From contig CAJNDS010000524.1 of the NCBI GenBank assembly GCA_905221605.1, positions 434,001-498,000 of the forward strand: a stretch of 64,000 bases of DNA, given 5' to 3'. Of the stretch, positions 36,561 through 47,299 are shown in pieces. The DNA comes from Symbiodinium natans (lineage: Eukaryota; Sar; Dinophyceae; Suessiales; Symbiodiniaceae). Positions within the stretch are counted from its first letter, which is position 1, and every line of letters begins with the position of its first letter. The notes under the pieces are model-generated. The model saw nothing but the letters and a program-made list of their open reading frames with translations, had not been told where the DNA came from and did not search any database. A program made the translations under genes and the position numbers.

Positions 36561-36699
36561 AATGCAAAACCCACAGCAGCCTCCACTGGGCGTATATATG
36601 CAGCATGTTTACCAAATAGAAAATGCTCTCCTTGCAGATTGCAGATTCCGCTGACGTCGTGGAGGCCCATGCAAACCACGCCATGCAGCAGCAAATCGG

Positions 36700-38180
36700 G
36701 GTCAGGGCACGTTCCGCCGCAGCAGATTGTAGCTCCTAGGCTCTGGCTTCCAGCTGTTTGCCAGCCGGTGAAATTTCATCTCCAACGTCCCTGGGGTGCA
36801 TGAGAGGCGCCGTGCAGCGCGCGAGCCGCTGCCATGCTTGATCTCCAGCTTCCAGTGCTGCATCCTGGTGGCATGCAAAGTGTGCAGCTGCTCTGTATCA
36901 TCGGTGTTTTTCTTCCAAGCAGTTGATCGGTACAGTGGCTTACGTGGCTTACTTTAGAACTGGATGGATCCTCTGACCATTCGCAAGAAAGCACATGCGG
37001 TGAGATAAGCTCTCGGCTTGCTGCTGGCACTAGGCAGGACGTCATTATGGCGTTGATGGCCGGGGTGTTTGGGTTGTGCACCGTTACAGACTACATGAAC
37101 AAGGCCCGCCCCCCTTGCTTGCGGGAGCCAGCCGTTCTGGGGGTTGTTACAGTGGCATGCTGCGGCATACTCGGCATACTGCCGCATATGCCCTGTGTAG
37201 GGTGTGATCACTCGTTGCGGATACTACGAGTACCTTGTGAAATCACAGCACCCTCTGAGCTGCTCCTTCATGGAGAGGACGGTCCCAAGCGAGGTCCGGC
37301 AAGTGGCTACCTGGACGAAGTTCACCAGGCTTCGCAGTGTATTGCTTGTACTGCTCTTGGGAGGCCCTCAACTAGAGCCTCTGAATGCTTAGGTCTGCAC
37401 CCAGAACCACCACACTGCCAGCAGCGACCAAGCAGGGCCCATCATTTCGCGCTGCCGGGCAACCCGCGCACAAAGCGCCAAGCCATCATCGCGCAAACCG
37501 ATTGCTTCCTCCATCACCTCTAGTGTTATGCGACCAGCTTTGGCAGGAGCATAGTGAACACATTGCTGTTCTTTGTGCTTGTTCAAAACTCGAGCATTGA
37601 TTCGGAATGCCCGCGTGCGCGCGCGCACATTTCTCCGGTTTCTTCCGATCATGGGCCTGGGTACGTGGGATGTGAAGACTTGAAGCTCTTGCTTGCTGCT
37701 TGCTGTTGCCTTGCACCATCGTGCTGGTAGCGGCCTTGATTGGCGTTCGGGGTCGCTTCATGGGCTTCATTAACTCATGGTCAGTCGCCCATCCCCCGAA
37801 GGTTGCCTCTACTTTGTCGACCAGAACATTCGTGCAGGAGGCGACCTGGTGAGCCTGTCTTCTCGGGTTCTTGTAGATGGTGCCCCGTTTTGCTTCCATG
37901 CGCACGGATGTCGCCCCACGCGGAAACCGATGATTAGTGATGGGACTGGGAGGTGAATTTCGCCTTGGCCTTTAGTTGAGAGGCGTGTAGAACAAGCTGA
38001 CCAGGATCTGACTGGTCTCCTGATCCCCCCCGGCCCCCTTGGGACCTTCTGGCACCCCGGACCCCTTCAAACCCCCTGAAACACCTGACCCTGGGCACGC
38101 CCGCTCTGGGACCTTTCCTTGGACCGTGGCGCACGCTACACCCCGCATTGGGCCAGCTCGGCTGCCGAGGCGGCGTGCGC
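36700..38180. other. Region without firm gene call
   Basis: Some minus-strand frames are exon-like (for example near 36900-36800, TLHATRMQHWKLEIKH, and the frame from 37905 beginning MRMEAKRGTIYKNPRRQAHQ). They could not be joined or assigned. The first may be a 5' exon of the coiled-coil gene. Confidence 0.35.
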
Positions 38181-38219
38181 AACTACTTTTCTCTCGAGTT
38201 GTTCGACATCTTGAATCGA

Positions 38220-41200
38220 AGCTCAGCTGCTTTGAACGCTCTCGTCTTGGCTGTCTCGTAGCTCCAAGCCTGCCATACTCGAAGAACCTGTTCTGTTGCG
38301 GCCGCATCATGCCTGGCACGCACCAACCAAGGATCAAGATCAAGGCATGAGCAACGACCAAAGATCGAAGGCATGGATAGGCGCCTTAAGCGGCTGATCA
38401 TTCTGTCAAAAGTACGTCGTGCGCGAGCGAGATCAACCTCAGTTGGTGCAAGCAGATGCAACAGTTTGGGGCGGAGAATGTTCGTGCGGTCGTGCAGTCG
38501 TGACGTCGCATGCCGTCATTTTCCCCACAACCCAGCTCAAGCCATGCGGCTGCTGTTTTGTGCCAGGAAAGGAGGCAACCATGCAAGGACGTTGAGCCTC
38601 ATTGCGGCATGCTCCGAATCTCCGATTCAATCATGAAGGTAGATGGACTTATGTGCTGCAGCCATCTTCAACTGTCTTACTTTCTGCAAGATCCGTCCCA
38701 GACACACTCGGAATGAGCCGCAACGAACAGTCGGCGCCATCGAGCCCTGCGTGACCCCCTCGTTGCTGCTATGCCGGATGCAGCGCATCGTAATCGCCAC
38801 TGCTGTACGACCACGCCTTACTCAGCGTGCATGTCATGAGTGGACTCATTGGCCTCCCTGCCGGGGCCCTACCGTACGGTAGCAGCTGTAGAGTCACATC
38901 TTGCATCTTCCAACAAGCGGCCCGAAGTGCTCCAACTCCCTGCCGCAGACGGCATCGCCGCCAGTCGTTGCTGGAATCGCTGCACCCACCGGGCGTGATT
39001 CCAGCTCTGGTACCAGCTCCGGGCCACCACCCAAGATGCCTGGAAGCATCAAGGCAGCACCAAGCAGTCGGTCACTTGGCAGTGAACCCGCAATGGAAAG
39101 CTTCGCTCAGTGAAGCGGCGACGCACTTCCGTTTAGCTGTGAAGGTGGGAAAGGCTTACATGCGAGTAGCTGGGTTGTGAGCAAAGGAAACCACACTTCC
39201 TCAAGTCCGGGCCGCGTCTTCACCGGAGCGCCTGCCTAAGGACTCAGCTAGTTGTCGGCGCTGCTTTGCTGCTGCGTCGGCTCCTGCTGCGCTGCGCCTG
39301 GCAGCGAAAATCATTTTGCGATAAACCCTAAACCCTAATAAACCCTAAACCCTAAACCCTAAACCCTAAACCCTAAACCCTAAACCCTAAACCGTCAGCT
39401 TTGCTCTGGTTGGCAATCCTCGGGTTTGTAGCTGTAATTACATGAACCTTGTCTGACATCCTAGCAATGGTGGTGAATGTGGCGGGGGTGTCTGGCCTCT
39501 CTGTTGCGACAGCTCTGAAATGATCGAACCAGGTCATTGCCACTGCTTGCGCTGAATTGTTGAGGATCCATGCCTTGGACATCCCCAACTGCAACATGCC
39601 CGGGCACAAAGTACTTTTGCGAAGCTTGACTTGCGGGAGGAGCATGCAATGTCTCGACTGTGTAGCCGCACCAAGAATCTGGCAATCCAGCGCCACTACA
39701 GTATGCCGTCAAAAACAAAGTTACAGCTAGCGCACCAATTGAAGCCAAGTTGGCATACTTCTTCGCCATCGCATGTGCGGTTTTCCCCTTCTCCAGCCAG
39801 TCTCGCCACCAGCGAAACCAGCTGGCTGCGACAGCGCGGCTGACATTTCCCAGTGCAGCTGCATATTTCTGGGCCACCTGGTCCTGCATCACTCATGACA
39901 ATCTGGGATTTCGGATCTCCTACCAAGGTCAATGACGCGGTGCTTAGATGCACTTGGTCACTTGGCGTCACTTTTGGTGGGCGTCAGTCCGCTCGGCGTC
40001 TCCGCTGGCCGCGCTGACTCTGCCACTGGAACCATCGTAGTGCCCAACTCACGGCCACGGCTCTGGAGCCCATCTGCGCCATCCGGCCCTGCGCTTAGCG
40101 CCGCAACGCAGTGCAAAACTCACTCCATGCATGAGCATAATACAGCATCACCGACTTCTGCAGACACTGCACGGAAGCGTGGCGCCCATGTCCCTTGTGC
40201 ATGTGTCAGGAGCAAAAGTGCCCCATGTCACCGCTGCTGAGGCACAGCGTAGATCAGAAAGCGCGCCACATCCTGGAATGCAAGTGTCGGCATCGTTCAC
40301 GAGTGCAGCAAGCTTTTAGGCGCTGTATGTGCTTTCTGCTGCAAAGTAGCATACCGTTGCCGATTGAGTTCGAACCATCTCAGTGCCTTTAACTGGGTGG
40401 CTGGTACGACATGATTGCACTGGACCATGTTCGATTCTTGGTCTTCTAGTGATACAGCAACAAAGTCACGTGCAGGAGGCCTCTTATGCAAAGCTACGCT
40501 ATCATGCGGTATCCTTGCCTCGTTTCGATACCTTCCTACTCACACACATCACATGAGAAAACTAATTACTCAATCACTCTGCAATCAAAGCGGAGATGGC
40601 CAAGTGCAGCGGAAGCACCCAGGTTGCACACACCAGGTAGTTGCTCACCTCAGCTTTTTCCGAAGCGAGATGGGCGACAATGGTGTGCCGTTTCAAAACT
40701 CCAGTGAGGTCGTCACAGGCCTGGCCACGTCCCCATTCTGCCCACGTGATGGCAACTAATTACCAAACAAAGCTAGACAACCTGGCAACACACTTTCCGA
40801 GTCATGAGCGATGCTTCTGCTGCTTACTCAATCATTAGTGCATGCCAAGCTGACAATCCCGCCGGGCTTTCTGGAAGCTGCATGCTGCCTGAGCGTGTAT
40901 ATCATATTAGGGGCGAGACACTGCTTTCGCGCCGTGCAAGATGACACCTTCCTCCCTGCAAAGCCCAGACCTAGGATGATCTGGGCTGCAGGCGTGCGGG
41001 CAACATACAGGGCTGCCTGTCTTGCGATGTGCACCTGCACCATGTGATCAGGAACGCAGGATGATCACCGGTCTGACTTTGGATGTGTGGCCTTCCGGTA
41101 AACCTCGAACCAGCGCACCACCCAGAAGGCGGCTTCAAGCAAATGGCTCCTTGGATCTACACGAGCAATTGCGAGCGGTTTGAGGAGTTCTCATGACGAC

Positions 41201-41385
41201 GTTTTCAGCAGATCATGGATTTCCAAACAGGTAGGTACAGTAGGCAATGGCAGGCGTCACCGCGCTGGAGGCGTTGTCCACAGCGTGATGCTTCCGTGCG
41301 GCGGCCAGCGCCAATGAACGTGCGTGGCTAAGGCGTCTGTGCAGTTCGAACCATCGCGCTGCCCATGCAGCCGTGCGCCAGGTCT
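38220..41385 (-). CDS. Tryptophan-rich helical repeat protein
   Basis: Separate minus-strand exons each encode one copy of a helical repeat with a Trp/Phe core. About 41385-41270: TAAWAARWFELHRRLSHAR. 41165-41090: LLEAAFWVVRWFEVYRKATH. About 40760-40650: ITWAEWGRGQACDDLTGVLK. 40410-40310: QLKALRWFELNRQRYATLQQ. 39890-39740: AVAASWFRWWRDWLEKGKTA with MAKKYANLA. About 39570-39450: QAVAMTWFDHFRAVATERPD. About 38330-38220: QVLRVWQAWSYETAKTRAFK. The shared pattern is A-x-x-W-F-x-x-(hydrophobic/W) followed by a basic helix ending in A-x-K. It loosely recalls Sfi1-type centrin-binding repeats (L-x-x-F-x-x-W), which is only a suggestion. Ends and splice sites are not fixed. Confidence 0.5.
39322..39392. 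repeat. Longest interior TTTAGGG array
   Basis: About nine telomere-type heptamers (CCCTAAA on the plus strand) lie between two exons of the tryptophan-rich repeat gene, so apparently within an intron. Confidence 0.9.
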
Positions 41386-41849
41386 CCTGCGCACAAGCGC
41401 TTTGTCATCGTTTGCCCCGTGCCATACTCCAACTTTTCAAGAATCAACTCGCATCCAGGCATTACTTTGCCCAAGCCGCATTGCCGAGGCTACCCAGCCG
41501 AAGCTTGAAGGCTCTTGCAAAACCAGGCCGAGGGCAATGGACCTTTTCCCGCCTTATTCTACAAAGAGCAGCCTGTATAAGCCTTACAAGTAGGCAGGGT
41601 TGATACCGTGTTCCCGCATGAATCTAACAGCATCCAAGTCTCGACAGCTGAAACCAAGCTAAGGCAACGAGGATGGTCGTCGGATCCTTGTTCTGTGATG
41701 GGCACTCGATTTAGTTCTGTGGCAGGATACTGTGGCATGCCAGGACGCACATAGGGTCAGCCGACGCGACACACGGCTCGCAAATCGATGCTGAAGCATG
41801 GCCTGCCCCGCACGAAATCTCATCCAAGTGTTAGCTTAGGCTAAGCCAC

Positions 41850-42411
41850 TCTGTGCGTTCAAAAGCTTGAGGGGCGAACGCTTGAGGCACCAAAGCCGTC
41901 ATCGTCATCTTGACTGTCATTGTCTGTGGCCCTGAGGCACGAGAGGCGGTGAACATTCGCTGCTGATCAATGTGAGTGGCCTGCTCCTGGACGGGGAAGT
42001 CTTGTGTGGAGCCTCCTGAAGCGCACAAGCGTTTGGAAGTTCAAGAGGCTGTTCAATGATGCACAATTTATGCACAGAGCCATGGCCGTGCCTGTGCCTG
42101 CGGCAAGGCAAAGGGCTCCTGAGACTGAAAATCTGGTCTCAAACCGACCTTCCGATGGTGGCTGAAGAGCTTTGGATTTCTGGCGACTGCTCAGTAGAAG
42201 GCCAGGTGACCGTGTTGGGGACTTCGGACTTCTCACTAGACACCACAGCCATCATCTGCGACGCGTCCGAGGAAGAGTCCAGCTGTGCCTCAGGCACTTC
42301 GGCGAAGACTGTGTTATGTTGTCGCTTCATTCGTTGCTGATTGCTCGAAGATGGCAAGGGGGTTGTTGGAATCTCGGGCTTGGAGGAGTCTCCGAATGAT
42401 GGCAGCAGCAA
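41850..42411 (-). CDS. Disordered-protein exon, unknown
   Basis: A minus-strand frame from 42411 to 42139 (LLPSFGDSSKPEIPTTPLPS and later EVPEAQLDSSSDASQMM) has the Ser/Pro/Glu texture of a real disordered region and no stop for 90 codons. It lies directly downstream of the 401-bp array on the same strand and may be the continuation of the same gene. No domain is visible. Confidence 0.35.
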
Positions 42412-42491
42412 CTAGTGGAAAGGCGGGAGAGACCAGAGTCTGTACAGAAGTCTCAGAGGGTCTCAGTTTGTGACGGTGCCAGGGCGGTGTC

Positions 42492-44275
42492 GCTCAGCTG
42501 TTTCACACTCACAACATGAGCCGACCCTGGCTTGCACGCAAGCTTTCCCAATCTGCCAAGAAGCCCAATCCCTGGAGCTGGAGGTCTGGACATCAGGTGC
42601 ACCCCCCGATTCTTCTGGCATCTCGAGCAATGTTGCAGAACCTCTCTGTGCAGCTTGTGGTTGAGCAGCATCCAGAGAGTTCACCTCGACACACTTCTGG
42701 CAACATGAGTTCGCCTGCAGGCTAACAAGCGAAGCTGACACCATGAATCAACATTCTGTTGAGTTTTTCTGTGTGTGTACAGCCAGGGCACTGTGGGGTC
42801 CACTGGTTCAATTGCTCTCTCCGACTCCTGTGGTGCTCGAACATGTGTCTCTGCCTAGGCTGGAGCCATATGGGAGGCTTGCTGCTCAGCTGGCTCAGCT
42901 GTTTCACACTCACAACATGAGCCGACCCTGGCTTGCACGCAAGCTTTCCCAATCTGCCAAGGAGCCCCATCCCTGGAGCTGGAGGTCTGGACATCAGGTG
43001 CACCCCCGGATTCTTCTGGCATCTCGAGCAATGTTGTAGAACCTCTCTGTGCAGCTTGTGGTTGAGCAGCATCCAGAGAGTTCACCTCGACACACTTCTG
43101 GCAACATGAGTTCGCCTGCAGGCTAACAAGCGAAGCTGACACCATGAATCAACATTCTGTTGAGTTTTTCTGTGTGTGTACAGCCAGGGCACTGTGGGGT
43201 CCACTGGTTCAATTGCTCTCTCCGACTCCTGTGGTGCTCGAACATGTGTCTCTGCCTAGGCTGGAGCCATATGGGAGGCTTGCTGCTCAGCTGGCTCAGC
43301 TGTTTCACACTCACAACATGAGCCGACCCTGGCTTGCACGCAAGCTTTCCCAATCTGCCAAGGAGCCCCATCCCTGGAGCTGGAGGTCTGGACATCAGGT
43401 GCACCCCCGGATTCTTCTGGCATCTCGAGCAATGTTGTAGAACCTCTCTGTGCAGCTTGTGGTTGAGCAGCATCCAGAGAGTTCACCTCGACACACTTCT
43501 GGCAACATGAGTTCGCCTGCAGGCTAACAAGCGAAGCTGACACCATGAATCAACATTCTGTTGAGTTTTTCTGTGTGTGTACAGCCAGGGCACTGTGGGG
43601 TCCACTGGTTCAATTGCTCTCTCCGACTCCTGTGGTGCTCGAACATGTGTCTCTGCCTAGGCTGGAGCCATATGGGAGGCTTGCTGCTCAGCTGGCTCAG
43701 CTGTTTCACACTCACAACATGAGCCGACCCTGGCTTGCACGCAAGCTTTCCCAATCTGCCAAGGAGCCCCATCCCTGGAGCTGGAGGTCTGGACATCAGG
43801 TGCACCCCCGGATTCTTCTGGCATCTCGAGCAATGTTGTAGAACCTCTCTGTGCAGCTTGTGGTTGAGCAGCATCCAGAGAGTTCACCTCGACACACTTC
43901 TGGCAACATGAGTTCGCCTGCAGGCTAACAAGCGAAGCTGACACCATGAATCAACATTCTGTTGAGTTTTTCTGTGTGTGTACAGCCAGGGCACTGTGGG
44001 GTCCACTGGTTCAATTGCTCTCTCCGACTCCTGTGGTGCTCGAACATGTGTCTCTGCCTAGGCTGGAGCCATATGGGAGGCTTGCTGCTCAGCTGGCTCA
44101 GCTGTTTCACACTAACAACATGAGCCGACCCTGGCTTGCACGCAAGCTTTCCCAATCTGCCAAGGAGCCCCATCCCTGGAGCTGGAGGTCTGGACATCAG
44201 GTGCACGCCCCGATTCTTCGGGCATCTCGAGCAATGTTGCAGAACCTCTCTGTGCAGCCTGGGTGGAGCAGCGTC
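42492..44275. repeat. 401-bp tandem repeat, about 4.5 copies
   Basis: The word cagctgtttcacact recurs at 42495, 42896, 43297, 43698 and 44099, a constant 401-bp step. Copies between about 42.9 and 44.0 kb translate identically in all frames, so they are nearly identical. The first partial copy and the last copy carry substitutions. 401 is not a multiple of three. On the minus strand each unit holds a 96-codon open frame (ANSCCQKCVEVNSLDAAQPQ and onward), so the unit may be a repeated exon plus intron, or a satellite with no coding role. Confidence 0.95.
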
Positions 44276-44408
44276 AGGCAATGCACATGATGCCTTACAT
44301 CGCCGCTTGCGAAGCCTAAAACCACACTCTCTCAGTGCCACACACCCTCACACAAAACAAGCTAGCCGATCCTTTCAAGCACCTAGGGAACGTGGAACCT
44401 GTCCCAAT

Positions 44409-44708
44409 TCACCAAAAGAGCCTCGTCCCGAGAGAAGCTGGAGGCCGGTACATCGGGCAGACCTGCTGCAGCAATCTCTCGCCCTGTTGAAGGCTGTGGC
44501 TTGGCAGAGAAGGATTCGACCTCAGCACAAAGCTGGGATCAGTTGCACCCTGCTCCCCTCCCAGCACATACAACTGCTGCCGCCAGGGCACACTTGGGTT
44601 TCTCCGCTGCGCTGCTTGCTCCGATATCTCTGCTGGTCGGGCAGCTGGTCCGACATGGACAGCTTGCTCCTCAACTCTTGCAAGCATACCTGGACCTGAC
44701 AAAGCCAT
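44409..44708 (-). CDS. Disordered exon upstream of the 401-bp array
   Basis: A minus-strand open frame (PGMLARVEEQAVHVGPAARP, then EISEQAAQRR) has Ala/Glu/Gln-rich texture like that of the 401-bp unit. Continuous minus-strand reading across 44.7-42.1 kb would make one repeat-containing disordered protein. Splice sites were not resolved. Confidence 0.3.
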   Translation of the reverse strand: MALSGPGMLARVEEQAVHVGPAARPAEISEQAAQRRNPSVPWRQQLYVLGGEQGATDPSFVLRSNPSLPSHSLQQGERLLQQVCPMYRPPASLGTRLFW

Positions 44709-44714
44709 ACTAGT

Positions 44715-46290
44715 GAGATTGTATACGCATCTTGCGAGCCTACATGTGTGTAATACTTACCTTACTTCGCATCTGCCAAGGTGCAGTGAGGACTGCATCG
44801 ACGGGAAAGGAAGCCCCTTCCGTGACCTGAACAACCCAAGTCGGCCAATCATGATCAGAGTCAGAAACCCTGCAGCGCACCGAGGTAGAGTCACGGCACT
44901 GCTTCGGAAATATTTGGTGCACCCTCAGCGAGCGGACCCCTTCAGCCTAGAAACAAATTCCTGTACTTTCAGCAGCCCCGCACAAATGCGAAATTCGCCA
45001 CTCAATTTGACAGCCCGCGATTTCTTCATTTGGGGAAGTTTTCCCCCCTCAAATAAGAAAGGGCGGCCGGGGAGGTTGGGGGGGGGGGCGGGTCGCTCAC
45101 TCAAAATGCTTGTCTAATTTCTTCAGCTGAGGAGTTAGGGGGTTTAATTTGGGGGGTTGAGGGTCTGGATTTCTTATTCGAACTGGCGAATTTAGGAAAT
45201 TGATTTAGAAATCGAAGGTGCCCTCCATTTTGAGGTGCCTGTCGAGAAAAACAAAGTTGCTTTGCAAGAAATTGAGGGTACTCACATCAAAAAGTTGGAG
45301 GTTTTGTCACTGTACTTGTCAATGTTTCAGTGCACATGCTCGGTGCAACTCAAATCAGTACTTGCAAGGGTTGATCGGAACGTGTTGGGAGTGCATGCCT
45401 TGACCACAGCATCCCCGGCAATGGTTCTATGAGGGTTGAGTCCCAGGAGTCCGCACACCTTTTCAGGTTTTATGATCATATTATGGCTCTTTTGCTATAT
45501 TTTTATACGACCTGTCATTAGTACATCATTGTAGTTTGCATTGATATATTTATACTATCGCCAACGGTACCTCAGGCGGTCTTTCAACATTCACGACGAC
45601 CCGGGCCAGCCCACCATTCCACACAGGTTGGTTACACAGAGGCTGTTTCTTATGCTGTCTTTATTCACTTGGCAGAGATCCACAACTGCTACCTGTCGAC
45701 AGGAAAGATGGCACGCAAGATCCCGGCAGCACGACAAGATGCCCCACGGTCCCTCAGTGAGTGTGCCTCCTCCAAACTAACCTGGGCCTAGACCCCCTCC
45801 CCCCATTTGAAGTTTGAGGGTCTGGGAGCTGCTTTTGTATCAAGACATACGGGCACTGCTACATACGGATACCTACGCAAGAAAAAGCTGCGCTAAAACC
45901 TGTTGCAGGAGTGTGCAAGTGCTGAAAGCTGCAACGTTTGGCCGTGCATCTTCACCCCAAAACCTTAAATCCTGCCGAACCAGCTTAATTACTGCTGATG
46001 CTAATCAGATTCTTCACTAGTTAATAATTCTATTATAACTGAATTCATTGGTAAATATACAAACAATTCTAGGATAATCACACTATCTATTATTAGTACT
46101 GATATTAGTAATATGATGAATGGCAACCCCATCCGCTTGGCTAACCTTCCAGAAACCGACAGCACTAAGATCCCACAGCCCTAAAGCCTCAAAGCACTTA
46201 GGCCCTTAAACCAGAAAAGCTCAATGCCCTAAACACCTGAAGCCCCCAAAGCCTAAAGATCTGAAACCCTACAGTAATACCTTGAACCCC
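44715..46290. other. Spacer without recognised gene
   Basis: The spacer includes a poly-G patch at 45079-45088 and AT-rich patches at 45470-45560 and 46018-46115. Nothing exon-like could be supported. Confidence 0.45.
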
Positions 46291-46329
46291 AATACTAGTA
46301 CTCTCAGGACCCGCATGTAGCAATTTTTT

Positions 46330-47229
46330 CGTGCTTTCACTCCAAGCCACGATGTCATGGGAGCCTATTGAGCGCGGTGCCTCTTGAAACGTCATCCCAG
46401 GTGCGTCCCCTATGCCCTGCAGAATGTCCAACGACGTGCGCTCCTCGGCCGGTAGTTGGCAGCACGCATAAAAACACTGCTTGAAAGGCTTGCAGATGCT
46501 TGCAGATACTTACAGTCTCAACAGCATGTCATTCGGGCGAAGTCCGTTAGCGGCGGAGTCTGGCTCCTTACCTGGAACAAATTCGAGCATGTGCACTGAC
46601 TGACGGACTGCTTTGGTTATCCTTGGTTGAGCTTCTCTTCGGGCTCTCGCCGCACTACTTGTCGAAGACGATGAAGGCGAAGGTCTGTCGAAGTTAGGCT
46701 CTTCTCCCTTCTGCGGTGGAGTCGTTTTGACCTGCGCCACACTGTGTGAGGATCTGGGAAGAGCTTGATTTGCCAAGCGATCAGATCCGGTTGCAGATGG
46801 TCGGTGGCCGAACTTCGGAATGGGCCTTGTCGGATTTGTGGGATGTCCCGGATCACTAAATGAAGGCGTTCGGGATCTCGTGGCTGGCAGACGTCTCGTC
46901 ATCGGCTTTGGCTTTGCTGCTGTTTTCGTCTCTGCTCTCCCGATTGGCACCTGCTTCGCCCTCAGAGCTCGTAGCTCTTCCGCTTTGCCCTCAACAAGTG
47001 CTATGCTAGGACTTCTCCCTGACCGAGACGAAGCCCGCGAAGCTTGGGACACGGAGCGACGGGCTCTGGTGCGCAAGCCACTTTCCAGCTCTACTGCCAG
47101 CTCCTGCAGCTTCCTGCTAGTGTCAACAGCATCATCAGGCAATGAGTCAGCCTGCTTGACACTCGCCGCACTCGCCTTGGCCTTGGGCTTGGCAGCCCCA
47201 AATTTCATGATGCCACTGAAGGTGTTCAA
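46330..47229 (-). CDS. Basic protein with PDZ-like segment
   Basis: The first exon opens at ATG 47229 (an in-frame ATG at 47208 is also possible) and runs 239 codons. It has a basic, Ser/Ala/Lys-rich N-terminal half (FGAAKPKAKASAASVKQADS), a short helix (SRKLQELAVELESGL), a Pro/Ser-rich middle and the C-terminal words VHMLEFVPGKEPDSAANGLR then PNDMLLRL. The last part matches the second half of a PDZ fold (VxPGxPAxxAGLRxGDxLL). The exon ends at a strong GT donor (GTAAGTATC, 46514-46506). A second piece at about 46480-46330 (TSLDILQGIGDAPGMTFQEA) is the likely continuation, but its phase did not fit with the nearest acceptor. Function is unknown; a PDZ-mediated scaffold is inferred. Confidence 0.55.
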
Positions 47230-47299
47230 TGAGGTTCAACGGACTCTCCCTGAGCAAACCGCAAGACGAGAGAAGCATCACTCTTTCACCTCGTCAGGG

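Noticed and set aside
42743-44290. Four plus-strand 98-114 codon ORFs in the 401-bp array as genes
   Set aside because: They repeat because the DNA repeats. The minus strand agrees better with gene direction, and no domain is present.
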